Of a DNA stretch of 64,000 bases, positions 35,605 through 44,072 are shown piece by piece. The notes beneath the pieces are model-generated. The model ran no database searches, was not told the origin of the DNA, and saw nothing but the letters and a program-made list of their open reading frames with translations. Made by a program: the position numbers and the translations under genes. The stretch is from Streptomyces sp. DI166 (lineage in GTDB: Bacteria; Actinomycetota; Actinomycetes; Streptomycetales; Streptomycetaceae), in assembly GCF_900091315.1 (NCBI RefSeq), contig NZ_FLSP01000013.1, forward strand, positions 1 to 64,000, read 5' to 3'. The first letter of the stretch is position 1, and each line of letters starts with the position of its first letter.

Positions 35605-36708
35605 ATGAGCGGTATCCCGGTCACCCGCAGGCACCTCGCCGACGCCGCCCTGGCGGTCGTGGTGGGCGCCCTCGTGCTGACCTCCGCCGCCCTCGACGGG
35701 GACGCCTCCGCGATCGACTACGTCCTCATCGCCCTGTCCTGCGCGGCCCTCGGCTTCTACCGGGCCGCACCCCGGGCCGTGCTGGCCGTGACGGCCCTCA
35801 CCGGCGCCGCGTACACCCTGCACGCCCAGCCCGGCACCCTGGCCGCCCTGCCCGTCATCGGTGCCGTGCACACCGCGGCCCGGGTCGGCCACCGGGCGGT
35901 CGCGGCGGCGGGCGGCGGGGTGTACCTGGCGGCGTACGTGGCTACCGGGCCCGGCAGCCGGGAGGTGCTGGAGAAGGCGGCGCTGCTCGCGGGCTGGTTC
36001 CTGTGCGCGGTGATCACCGGCCTCGCCGACCGCAACTGGCAGGCATACCTGCGCCAGACCGAACAGCGCGCCCTGGAGGCCGAGCGCACCCGCGAGGAGG
36101 CCGCCCTGCGCCGCGCGGGCGAGGAACGCCTGCGCATCGCCCGTGAGCTGCACGACTCGCTCACCCACTCGATCTCCATTGTCAAGCTCCAGGCCGGGGT
36201 CGCCGTGCACCTCGCCCGCAAGCGCGGGGAGGAGGTGCCGCCCGCGCTGCTGGCCATCCAGGAGGCCAGCGGCGAGGCGATGCGCGAACTGCGCTCCACC
36301 CTGGAGGTACTGCGCACCGACGAGCCCACCGGCACCCCGGCGCTGCTGGTGGAGCGGGCACGGGCGGCCGGTCTCGCGGCGGAGCTGACCGTGAGCGGCC
36401 AGGAGCGGCCCCTGCCCGCCACCGTGGACCGGGCCGTGTACCGCATCGTCCAGGAGGCTCTGACCAACGCCGCCCGGCACGCGGGCCAGGCCAAGGTGTC
36501 CGTCACGCTCGACTACGGGGACGAGGAGCTGGAGATACGCGTGGAGGACGACGGGAACGCCGACCCGGAGCATCCGCCCGTGCCCGGCATCGGCCTCACC
36601 GGCATGCGGGAGCGCGTCACCGCCCTGGGCGGCACCCTGCACACGGGCCCGCGCGAGGAGGGCGGATTCGCGGTACGGGCGCGGCTGCCACTCGGGGTAG
36701 CGGCATGA
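35605..36708 (+). CDS. Membrane sensor histidine kinase (HisKA_3 / NarL-type system)
   Basis: A 367-residue kinase with four to five N-terminal membrane segments (residues ~10-145) and no sizeable extracellular domain. A short coiled coil (QTEQRALEAERTREEAALRRA, two pieces) leads to the dimerisation/phosphoacceptor motif RIARELHDSLTHSISIV with His in ELHDS. The HATPase domain has VQEALTNAARHA and GIGLTGMRERV. It should autophosphorylate and pass the phosphate to the response regulator encoded 16 nt downstream. The ATG giving this N-terminus is chosen; the frame is open upstream but without a coding look. Confidence 0.93.
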   Translation: MSGIPVTRRHLADAALAVVVGALVLTSAALDGDASAIDYVLIALSCAALGFYRAAPRAVLAVTALTGAAYTLHAQPGTLAALPVIGAVHTAARVGHRAVAAAGGGVYLAAYVATGPGSREVLEKAALLAGWFLCAVITGLADRNWQAYLRQTEQRALEAERTREEAALRRAGEERLRIARELHDSLTHSISIVKLQAGVAVHLARKRGEEVPPALLAIQEASGEAMRELRSTLEVLRTDEPTGTPALLVERARAAGLAAELTVSGQERPLPATVDRAVYRIVQEALTNAARHAGQAKVSVTLDYGDEELEIRVEDDGNADPEHPPVPGIGLTGMRERVTALGGTLHTGPREEGGFAVRARLPLGVAA

Positions 36709-36724
36709 GCACGGGGGGCGAGGG

Positions 36725-37393
36725 ATGATCAGGGTCGCGCTGGTCGACGACCAGGCGCTGATGCGGGCCGGATTCCGGGCACTGCTGGACGCCGAGGACG
36801 GCATCGAGGTGGTCGGCGAGGCGGCCGACGGGGAGCGCGGGGTGGAGCTGGTCCGCGCCGAGGTGCCCGACATCGCGCTGATCGACGTCCAGATGCCGGT
36901 GATGACGGGCATTGAGGCCACCCGCCTGATCGCCGCCGACCCGGACCTCGCCGACGTCCGCGTGGTCATCCTCACCAACTACGGCCACGACGAGTACGTG
37001 TTCGAGGCGCTGCGCGCGGGCGCCAGCGGCTTTCTGCTCAAGGACACGGAACCGGCCGACCTGCTCCAGGCGATCGAGGTCGTGGCCCGCGGCGAGGCGC
37101 TGCTCTCCCCGTCGGTCACCCGCACCCTGATCGGAGAGTTCGTCGCCCGGCCGCCGGACCGGGCCACCGCCCCCGGCCTGGAGTGCCTGACGAACCGCGA
37201 GCGCGAGGTGACCGCGCTGGCCGCGCGCGGACTGAGCAACGAGGAGATCGCCGAGCACATGGTGATCAGCCCGTACACCGCCAAAACGCACATCAGCCGT
37301 GCCATGACCAAACTGGGCGCCCGGGACCGCGCGCAGTTGGTGGTGTTCGCCTATGAGTCAGGACTCGTGACTGCACGCAGCGGTAACAAATAG
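36725..37393 (+). CDS. LuxR/NarL-type response regulator
   Basis: A 222-residue regulator. The receiver has the acidic pair (ALVDDQALMRAG), the phosphoacceptor Asp in ALIDVQMPVMTG, the Thr in VILTNYG and the Lys in FLLKDTEP. The GerE-type HTH (LTNREREVTALAARGLSNEEIAEHM split at ~155-180; YTAKTHISRAMTKLG) is at the C-terminus. It pairs with the adjacent kinase. Target genes are not evident; the symporter downstream or the divergent AhpD-like gene are candidates. Confidence 0.94.
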   Translation: MIRVALVDDQALMRAGFRALLDAEDGIEVVGEAADGERGVELVRAEVPDIALIDVQMPVMTGIEATRLIAADPDLADVRVVILTNYGHDEYVFEALRAGASGFLLKDTEPADLLQAIEVVARGEALLSPSVTRTLIGEFVARPPDRATAPGLECLTNREREVTALAARGLSNEEIAEHMVISPYTAKTHISRAMTKLGARDRAQLVVFAYESGLVTARSGNK

Positions 37394-37725
37394 ATGTCCG
37401 GTGAACGGACATTGGTGTCCGAATAACGGTCGTGTCACGACTCCTGGGATTTTCCCTAGTTACCCACGGTGTTGTGAGCTGGATCACCTTGCGCCGTGTG
37501 CGGTCCGTGTTAGGAATGCCCAGCTTCGCAGGTAGCACCACCCCTCGCCACCCCGTGAAGCCGTCGGCCATCCGCCGGCAGCACGACCGAGGTGATCACG
37601 CTCCGAGTCCGCGGAGTTCGATCGCTCGAACAGCCGGTCCGGACAACGGCGTTCGCTCACCGACCGCACATCCGTCGGCGCACACGTCCCCGTGTGCCGG
37701 CCCTGCGCAACGAGGTCCCCCCATC
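37394..37725 (+). promoter_or_regulatory. Hairpin and 332-bp leader before the alanine/glycine symporter
   Basis: Directly after the regulator stop, ATGTCCG-GTGAA-CGGACAT (37394-37412) forms a 7-bp hairpin, a weak terminator. The rest holds no convincing gene. GCACACG-TCCC-CGTGTGC (37680-37697) is a second hairpin 28 nt before the GTG start. I compared the region with glycine riboswitch features and did not find them. A long leader is still possible. Confidence 0.4.
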
Positions 37726-39255
37726 GTGTCTCTCGATTCCATCACCCAGTCCGTCGACAAGGCCGTCAGCGGATTCTTCGAACCTGTCGCGACCTGGCTC
37801 GGCGAAAAGGTCTTCTACACGGTGTCCATCGCGGGCGCCGAGGTACCGCTCATCGTGACCTGGCTGGCCCTGGCCGGTCTTGTCTTCACCGGCTGGTTCG
37901 GCTTCGTCCAGCTGCGCAAGTTCCGGCTGGCCGTCGCCGTCGTGCGCGGCAAGTACGACGAGAAGGGATCGGACGGTGAGGTCAACCACTTCCAGGCGCT
38001 GACCGCCGCGGTCTCCGGCACCGTCGGCCTCGGCAACATCGCTGGTGTGGCCGTCGCCGTCTCCATCGGCGGACCGGGCGCCACCTTCTGGATGATCATT
38101 TGCGGTCTGCTCGGCATGGCGACCAAGTTCGTCGAGGTCACCCTCGGTGTGAAGTACCGCGAGGTGCACGCCGACGGCTCCGTCTCCGGTGGCCCGATGT
38201 ACTACCTGCCCAAGGGCCTGGCCGAGCGCTTCGGCAAGAACGGCAAGACCCTCGGCAAGGTGCTCGCCCTCCTCGCCTCGTTCTTCGTGCTGTTCTTCGG
38301 CCTCTTCGGCGGCAACCTCTTCCAGGTCAACCAGTCCTACGCGCAGCTCGTCTCCGTCTCCGGCGGCGAGGACGGCGCCCTGGGCTCCTCGGCCGGCGCC
38401 CTGTTCTTCGGCATCCTGATCGCCGCGCTGGTCGGCGTCGTGCTGCTCGGCGGCATCCGCTCCATCGCCTCGGTCACCAGTCGCCTGGTCCCCGCGATGG
38501 CCGGCATCTACATCGTCGCCTGCCTGGTCGTCATCCTCGTCAACGTCGACGCCGTCCCCTCCGCCCTGGGCGCCATCATCGAGCAGGCGTTCAACCCGCA
38601 GGGCGTCGCCGGTGGTGTCCTCGGCGCGCTGATCATCGGCTTCAAGCGGGCCGCGTTCTCCAACGAGGCCGGTCTCGGCTCCGCGCCCATCGCGCACTCC
38701 GCGGTGAAGACCAAGCACCCCGCCAGTGAGGGCCTGGTCGCCCTGCTGGAGCCGTTCATCGACACGGTCATCATCTGCACCATGACCGCGCTGACCATCG
38801 TCATCGCCAACCCGGACGCCTACGTCAAGGCGCGTGAGGGCGGCGACATCGGCGGTGTCACCATCACCTCCGCGGCCTTCGAGACGGTCCTGCCCTGGTT
38901 CCCGTACGTGCTGACCCTCGCGGTCCTGCTGTTCGCCATCTCCACGGTGCTGACCTGGGGCTACTACTGCATGAAGGCGTGGACCCACCTGTTCGGTCAC
39001 AGCCGGACCAGCGAGATGACCTTCAAGGTGCTCTACACCGTCTTCGCGGTCGCGGGCTCCCTGCTCACGCTGCAGACGCTGATCGACATGGCCGACGCGA
39101 TGCTCTTCCTGCTCGCCGTCATCAACATCATCGGCCTGTACTTGCTCGCCCCGGTCGTCAAGCGGGAGCTGAACTCCTTCCTCGACTTCGTCAAGCGGCG
39201 TGACGCCGGTCTTGAGACGGACGAGGACGAGGAGCCGGCGAAGACCACCGTCTGA
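37726..39255 (+). CDS. Alanine/glycine:cation symporter (AGCS family)
   Basis: A 509-residue transporter with 10-11 membrane segments. AGCS features are clear: VSGTVGLGNIAGVAVAVSIGGPGA (in two parts, with the unwound Gly-rich helix), the GGPMYYL loop, and FKRAAFSNEAGLGSAPIAHSAV, the family signature. It imports alanine or glycine with Na+ or H+. The GTG start with GAGG about 10 nt upstream removes a long leader of non-coding character. It is transcribed alone with a very strong terminator after it. Confidence 0.94.
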   Translation: MSLDSITQSVDKAVSGFFEPVATWLGEKVFYTVSIAGAEVPLIVTWLALAGLVFTGWFGFVQLRKFRLAVAVVRGKYDEKGSDGEVNHFQALTAAVSGTVGLGNIAGVAVAVSIGGPGATFWMIICGLLGMATKFVEVTLGVKYREVHADGSVSGGPMYYLPKGLAERFGKNGKTLGKVLALLASFFVLFFGLFGGNLFQVNQSYAQLVSVSGGEDGALGSSAGALFFGILIAALVGVVLLGGIRSIASVTSRLVPAMAGIYIVACLVVILVNVDAVPSALGAIIEQAFNPQGVAGGVLGALIIGFKRAAFSNEAGLGSAPIAHSAVKTKHPASEGLVALLEPFIDTVIICTMTALTIVIANPDAYVKAREGGDIGGVTITSAAFETVLPWFPYVLTLAVLLFAISTVLTWGYYCMKAWTHLFGHSRTSEMTFKVLYTVFAVAGSLLTLQTLIDMADAMLFLLAVINIIGLYLLAPVVKRELNSFLDFVKRRDAGLETDEDEEPAKTTV

Positions 39256-39282
39256 CCGCCCCCCCGGCGGCCCGGCTCCCCA

Positions 39283-39327
39283 CGAGGGTCCGCCCCCACC
39301 TCGCGCCTTGGTGGGGGCGGACCCTCG
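39283..39327 (+). terminator. Very strong terminator, 18-bp perfect stem
   Basis: CGAGGGTCCGCCCCCACC and its exact complement flank a 9-nt loop, 28 nt after the symporter stop. It separates the symporter from the NhaA gene. Confidence 0.9.
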
Positions 39328-39376
39328 CGTCCGTTCCGGGGGAGCAGCCGCCGAACTGCCCCGGAGGCTTCTTCCC

Positions 39377-40663
39377 ATGACCCAGGCACGCCCCCGAAGG
39401 ACCGTCCTCGGACTGCTCCCCTGGCCGGAGCGCCAGGCCGTCGCCGAGGCCCTGCGCACCGAGACGGTCGGCGGACTGGTGCTGCTCGCCGCGGCCGTCG
39501 TCGCCCTCGTCTGGGCGAACAGCCCGTGGTCCGCGGCCTACGAGTCCGTACGCGACCTCCACTTCGGCATCCCCGCCCTCGGCCTCGACCTCTCGGTCGG
39601 CCACTGGACCGCGGACGGACTACTGGCCGTCTTCTTCCTCGTCGCCGGTATCGAGCTCAAGCGTGAACTCGTCCTCGGTGAACTGCGCACCCCCGCCACG
39701 GCCGCGCTCCCGGTGATCGCCGCCCTGTGCGGTATGGCCGTCCCCGCCGGGCTCTACACGCTCACCGCCGCCCTCGGCGGCGGCAGCACGGACGGCTGGG
39801 CGGTGCCGATGGCCACCGACATCGCCTTCGCACTGGCCGTCCTGGCGGTCATCAGCACCCATCTCCCGGCCGCGCTGCGGGCGTTCCTGCTCACCCTCGC
39901 CGTAGTCGACGACCTCGGCGCCATCTTCATCATCGCCGTCTTCTTCACCAGCGACCTCAACCCGTGGGCGCTCGCCGGGGCCGGAGCCGGACTCGTCGTC
40001 TTCTACCTGCTCCAGCGGCTCCGCGTACGCGGCTGGTGGTGGTACGTGCCGCTGGGCGTGGCGATCTGGGCGCTGATGTACAACGGCGGCATCCACGCCA
40101 CCGTCGCCGGTGTCGCCATGGGCCTGATCCTGCGCACCAGGCGCGACAGCGGCGAGGAGGAGGCACCGGCCGCCCGCGTCTCCCACCTGGTCCACCCCTT
40201 CTCGGCGGGCGTCGCCGTCCCCCTCTTCGCGCTCTTCGCCGCAGGGGTCGGCGTCTCCGGCGCCGCGCTGCTGGAGGTCTTCACGGACCCGGAACCGCTC
40301 GCGGTCTTCGTCGGACTGGTCGCCGGAAAGATCCTCGGCGTCTTCCTCGGCACCTACGCCGCCGCCCGCTTCACCAAGGCCAGACTCAACCCCGACCTCG
40401 CCTGGGCGGACGTCCTGGGACTGGCCGTCCTCGCGGGCATCGGCTTCACCGTGGCCCTGCTGATCGGCGAACTGTCCTTCACCGACCCCGAGCAGACCGA
40501 GCACGTCAAGGCCGCCGTCCTGATCGGCTCGACCACCGCCGCCGTCCTCGCCGCCGTCCTCCTGCGCCGCCGCAACCGCGTCTACCGGCGGCTGTGGGAG
40601 GAGGAGAACCGCGACGACAACGCCGACGGCATCCCCGACGTCTACCAGACGGGCGTGCGCTGA
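39377..40663 (+). CDS. nhaA: NhaA-type Na+/H+ antiporter
   Basis: A 428-residue antiporter. The ion-binding Asp pair is in LAVVDDLGAIFIIAVFF, and other NhaA blocks are present: FFLVAGIELKRELVLGEL, PMATDIAFALAVLAV and LAGIGFTVALLIGELSF. It expels Na+ in exchange for H+ and matters for salt and alkali tolerance. About 11-12 membrane segments are followed by a charged C-terminal tail (EEENRDDNADGIPDVYQ). The ATG follows a CCGGAGG site. Confidence 0.94.
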   Translation: MTQARPRRTVLGLLPWPERQAVAEALRTETVGGLVLLAAAVVALVWANSPWSAAYESVRDLHFGIPALGLDLSVGHWTADGLLAVFFLVAGIELKRELVLGELRTPATAALPVIAALCGMAVPAGLYTLTAALGGGSTDGWAVPMATDIAFALAVLAVISTHLPAALRAFLLTLAVVDDLGAIFIIAVFFTSDLNPWALAGAGAGLVVFYLLQRLRVRGWWWYVPLGVAIWALMYNGGIHATVAGVAMGLILRTRRDSGEEEAPAARVSHLVHPFSAGVAVPLFALFAAGVGVSGAALLEVFTDPEPLAVFVGLVAGKILGVFLGTYAAARFTKARLNPDLAWADVLGLAVLAGIGFTVALLIGELSFTDPEQTEHVKAAVLIGSTTAAVLAAVLLRRRNRVYRRLWEEENRDDNADGIPDVYQTGVR

Positions 40664-40759
40664 CCCACCGCCCTTGCCGGGACCCGGCACCCCGGGGCGG
40701 GCGGGACTGCCGTGCACGGGCATGGTGGTGAGGGCGGTGCCGTCCGCCATCGTGGGCCC

Positions 40760-41515
40760 ATGGTCGCCGTCTCTCACTCCGTGCTCGTGCACGCCGTTCC
40801 GTACGACTGGTTCGGCGGGATCGTCGCCGTGCTCGTAGAACTCGCCGAGGATTCCCGGGCCGAGAACGGGCGGATCCTGCTGCCCGACGGCAAGGAGGCC
40901 GAAGGGGTACGTCTGGTGACGGGGCGTCATCTGCGGCGCGGCGCCCGGTACTCCGTCGACGACGAGAGCGCCACCTGCCTCGTCACCGTCAAGGAGTGGG
41001 ACCGCCGCCGGACCCTGCGCGCGGTGGGCGACGTCGAGCATCCCGAGGGCCGCATGACGTGGGAGGCCGCCCTGCGCGGCACCGACCGGCCCCGGCGCGC
41101 CGAGGCCAAGGGCGAGGCCCAATTCACCGGCACCCCAAGGATGTTGTCCGCCTGGGCGGGGTCGGTGCGGCTGAGGTTCGACGACTGGTGGGCGGCGGCC
41201 GGGGGCGAACCCGACGCGCATTCCGCACCCCTCCGGATCAGGCTGCGCGGCAAACCCGTCCAGGCGGAGATCCGGGCCGTTCCCCGGCCGTCCGAGGACG
41301 GCCACTGGCTGGTCGAGGTCACCCTGACCGGCCGGGGCAGAGGACTTCTGCGCCCCCTCCTCGCCCTCGTGCTCCCGCTGGCCCGGCGCCGCCTCCAACT
41401 CGGCCTGGCCCAGGCCCTCGACAGCCTGGCCGACGGCTGGAACGAGCACCTGCCCCCGGCGCTGGAACTGGACCGGGACGCCCTGCGCGAGGAAATTCTC
41501 CGCCAGGACTTCTAG
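40760..41515 (+). CDS. Hypothetical protein
   Basis: A 251-residue soluble protein with no recognised domain. The N-terminal ~90 residues alternate strands (MVAVSHSVLVHAVPYDWFGG, RRTLRAVGDVEHPEG); the C-terminal half has a basic helical block (LLALVLPLARRRLQLGLAQALDSL, two pieces) that could contact membrane or nucleic acid. The ATG has no clear ribosome binding site. A GTG 16 codons upstream, at 40712, is the alternative start. Codon use is normal for the genome, so I take it as real. It runs in the same direction as NhaA but 96 bp after it. Confidence 0.65.
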   Translation: MVAVSHSVLVHAVPYDWFGGIVAVLVELAEDSRAENGRILLPDGKEAEGVRLVTGRHLRRGARYSVDDESATCLVTVKEWDRRRTLRAVGDVEHPEGRMTWEAALRGTDRPRRAEAKGEAQFTGTPRMLSAWAGSVRLRFDDWWAAAGGEPDAHSAPLRIRLRGKPVQAEIRAVPRPSEDGHWLVEVTLTGRGRGLLRPLLALVLPLARRRLQLGLAQALDSLADGWNEHLPPALELDRDALREEILRQDF

Positions 41516-41544
41516 CGCGCCGTCGGCATACAGGGCCCCGACAA

Positions 41545-41638
41545 CATTGCCGGGATCCGGCAATGCGGCAGTGACGGTCAGTCAGGCAGCATGGCTCGCG
41601 GGGAGCACGTCGGATGGTTCAGGTGCCGGGTACCGGCA
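41545..41638. promoter_or_regulatory. Two related palindromes upstream of the flotillin operon
   Basis: CATTGCCGG-GAT-CCGGCAATG (41545-41565) and TGCCGG-GTA-CCGGCA (41624-41638) share the form TGCCGG-N3-CCGGCA. The second is nested with GTGCCGGG/CCCGGCAC (41623-41650). The first could end the upstream hypothetical gene, but the repetition of one consensus favours operator sites. Confidence 0.5.
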
Positions 41639-41717
41639 GGTGCCCGGCACGATCACCGGCCGCGACAGTGCCCCCGCCGGCGCAGCTCGACGCGACGCAG
41701 AACAGGGGGGATCGACC

Positions 41718-41888
41718 GTGCGCCTTCTCATGACAGCCGCCGCCGCGGCCCTCGTACCGGTCGCCCCGGCCCCCGCGCTGCCGGCCCCCGCCGCCGGCCC
41801 GTCGTGCCCGTTCGTACGACCTCTACACCGCCTCTGCCCGGACGAACGCAGTACCGCCCTGCCCGGCGCGCGCCCACCCGCCGTCTGA
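41718..41888 (+). CDS. Possible 56-residue secreted peptide
   Basis: A GTG with GGGGGA 6 nt upstream opens a frame whose first 25 residues look like a signal peptide (VRLLMTAAAAALVPVAPAPA, then L-P-A-P-A). The remainder contains two Cys (SCPFVRPLHRLC). It ends 71 nt before the flotillin gene. No relatives come to mind, so the evidence is the start site and signal-like N-terminus only. If it is not a gene, the whole 41516-41959 interval is a flotillin leader. Confidence 0.35.
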   Translation: MRLLMTAAAAALVPVAPAPALPAPAAGPSCPFVRPLHRLCPDERSTALPGARPPAV

Positions 41889-41959
41889 CCGGCCGCGCGC
41901 GCACCTCGTCCGCACCTCTTACTTCCCTTGCATTCCCTTACGCCACAAGGACCTTCGCC

Positions 41960-43993
41960 ATGATTGCCATGATCGTGGGCGTCGGCGTGCTCGTCGCCGC
42001 CCTGCTGCTCGTCCTGCTCGTCGTCGCCAGGCTGTTCCGCAAGGTGGAGCAGGGCAAGGCGCTCATCGTCTCCAAGATGCGCAAGGTCGACGTGACCTTC
42101 ACCGGCCAGGTCGTGCTGCCCGTGCTGCACAAGGCCGAGGTGATGGACATCTCGGTGAAGACCATCGAGATCACCCGGGCCGGCAAGGAAGGCCTGATCT
42201 GCCGCGACAACATCCGCGCGGACATCCGCATCTCGTTCTTCGTCAAGGTCAACAAGACCGTCGAGGACGTGATCAAGGTCGCCCAGTCCGTCGGCACCGC
42301 ACGCGCCAGCGACCGCAACACCCTTCAGGAACTGTTCCACGCGAAGTTCTCCGAGGCGCTGAAGACCGTCGGCAAGCAGATGGACTTCACCGACCTCTAC
42401 ACCAAGCGCGAGGAGCTGCGGTACCGGATCATCGAGGTCATCGGCGTCGACCTCAACGGCTACCACCTGGAGGACGCGGCGATCGACTACCTGGAGCAGA
42501 CGCCGCTCACCCACCTCGACCCGGCCAACGTCCTCGACGCCCAGGGCATTCGCAAGATCACCGAACTGACCGCGGTGGAGCACGTCCGCACCAACGAGGC
42601 GCAGCGCAACGAGGAGAAGGAGATCACCCGGCAGAACGTCGACGCCCGCGAGGCCGTGCTGGAGCTGGAGCGCCGGCAGGCGGACGCCGAGATCAAGCAG
42701 CGCCGCGAGATCGAGACCGTCCGGGCCCGTGAGGAGGCCGAGACGGCGCGGGTGGTGGAGGAGGAGCGGCTGCGGGCGCAGTCGGCGTTCCTGCGCACCG
42801 AGGAGCAGCTCGGCGTCCAGCGGGAGAACCAGGCCCGCGAGGTCGCCGTCGCGCAGAAGAACCGCGAGCGGGTCATCGCCGTGGAGAACGAGCGCATCGA
42901 GAAGGACCGGATGCTGGAGGTCATCGCCCGCGACCGGGAGACGGAACTGACCCGGATCGCCGCGGAGAAGGAGGTCGAGGCGGAGAAGCGCAACATCGCC
43001 GAGGTCGTCCGCGAGCGGGTCGCCGTGGACCGTACGGTCGCCGAGCAGGAGGAGTCCATCAAGAAGCTGCGCGCGGTCGAGGAGGCCGAGCGGCAGCGGC
43101 AGGCCGTCATCATCGCCGCCGAGGCGGAGGCGCAGGAGAAGCTGGTCAAGGACATCAAGGCCGCCGAGGCCGCCGAACAGGCCGCCGTGCACCGTGCCGC
43201 CGAGGAACTCACCCTCGCCGAGGCCCGGTTGAAGAGCGCCGACCTGGACGCGCAGGCCAAGCTGAGGCTCGCCGAGGGCATCCAGGCCGAGTCCGCCGCC
43301 GAAGGGCTCGCCGCCGTGCAGGTCCGCGACAAGGAGGCCGACGTCATCGAGAAGGCGGGCCGCGCGGAGGCCGAGGCCACCCAGGCGCGCATGCTGGCCG
43401 AGGCCGAGGGCGCCAAGGCCAAGGCGCTCGCCGAGGCGGACGCCATCGGCGAGAAGCTCAAGGCCGAGGCCGCCGGTCTCACCGAGAAGGCCGCCGCCAT
43501 GGCCGCCCTGGACGAGGCGTCCCGCGCCCACGAGGAGTACCGGCTGCGGCTGGAGGCCGAGAAGGACATCCGGCTCGCGGGCCTGGACGTGCAGCGGCAG
43601 GTCGCCGAGGCGCAGGCCACCGTGCTCGCCACCGGTCTGGAGAGCGCCGACATCAACATCGTCGGCGGCGAGTCGGTCTTCTTCGACCGGCTGGTGAACT
43701 CCATCGCGCTCGGCAAGGGCGTCGACTCCTTCGTCGAGCACTCCAGCACCGCGCAGGCCCTGGCCAAGCCCTGGCTGGACGGCACGTCGAGCTTCACCGA
43801 CGACCTCACCCGGGTCCTCGGCTCCGTCTCCACCGGTGACGTACGGGACCTGACCGTCTCCGCGCTGCTGATGAAGCTCATGAAGGCGGGCGGCCCGAAC
43901 GCCGGACAGCTCCAGCAGCTCCTGGACCGGGCGGGCGAACTGGGCCTGGCCGACACCCCGCTCGCGGCTGTGAACGGCGCCGCGAGGGGTTGA
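41960..43993 (+). CDS. Flotillin-family SPFH membrane scaffold protein
   Basis: A 677-residue protein. The N-terminal membrane anchor is at ~3-24 (GVGVLVAALLLVLLVVARLF), followed by the SPFH/Band 7 domain to ~200 (FRKVEQGKALIVSKMRK start; NIRADIRISFFVKVNKTVEDV), then a very long Glu/Ala/Arg coiled coil from ~200 to ~560 with repeated A-E-A-E heptads, and a flotillin-type C-terminus (ADINIVGGESVFFDRLVNSI). Flotillins oligomerise in membrane microdomains and recruit other proteins. AAGGA 8 nt before the ATG fixes the start. It is the first gene of an operon with the giant ATPase and a small membrane protein, a pairing that points to a joint membrane-stress function. Confidence 0.92.
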   Translation: MIAMIVGVGVLVAALLLVLLVVARLFRKVEQGKALIVSKMRKVDVTFTGQVVLPVLHKAEVMDISVKTIEITRAGKEGLICRDNIRADIRISFFVKVNKTVEDVIKVAQSVGTARASDRNTLQELFHAKFSEALKTVGKQMDFTDLYTKREELRYRIIEVIGVDLNGYHLEDAAIDYLEQTPLTHLDPANVLDAQGIRKITELTAVEHVRTNEAQRNEEKEITRQNVDAREAVLELERRQADAEIKQRREIETVRAREEAETARVVEEERLRAQSAFLRTEEQLGVQRENQAREVAVAQKNRERVIAVENERIEKDRMLEVIARDRETELTRIAAEKEVEAEKRNIAEVVRERVAVDRTVAEQEESIKKLRAVEEAERQRQAVIIAAEAEAQEKLVKDIKAAEAAEQAAVHRAAEELTLAEARLKSADLDAQAKLRLAEGIQAESAAEGLAAVQVRDKEADVIEKAGRAEAEATQARMLAEAEGAKAKALAEADAIGEKLKAEAAGLTEKAAAMAALDEASRAHEEYRLRLEAEKDIRLAGLDVQRQVAEAQATVLATGLESADINIVGGESVFFDRLVNSIALGKGVDSFVEHSSTAQALAKPWLDGTSSFTDDLTRVLGSVSTGDVRDLTVSALLMKLMKAGGPNAGQLQQLLDRAGELGLADTPLAAVNGAARG

Positions 43994-44009
43994 ACCGGCC
44001 GGACGCCGA

Positions 44010-44040
44010 CGGAGCTGCCGCGCGGGGGGCGGCAGCTCCG
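44010..44040 (+). terminator. 12-bp hairpin between flotillin and the giant ATPase
   Basis: CGGAGCTGCCGC pairs with GCGGCAGCTCCG over a 7-nt loop, 17 nt after the flotillin stop and 32 nt before the ATPase start. It probably attenuates or processes the transcript so that more flotillin than ATPase is made. Confidence 0.75.
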
Positions 44041-44072
44041 GCCCGCCACGGAACACATTGCGAGGGGACACC

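Noticed and set aside
37394..37725. Possible glycine riboswitch before the alanine/glycine symporter
   Set aside because: The conserved core elements of the glycine aptamer are not found; only two simple hairpins are present.
40712..40759. Upstream GTG start for the hypothetical protein
   Set aside because: Not excluded, but the added 16 residues are Gly/His-rich and no better ribosome binding site is present, so the ATG start was kept.
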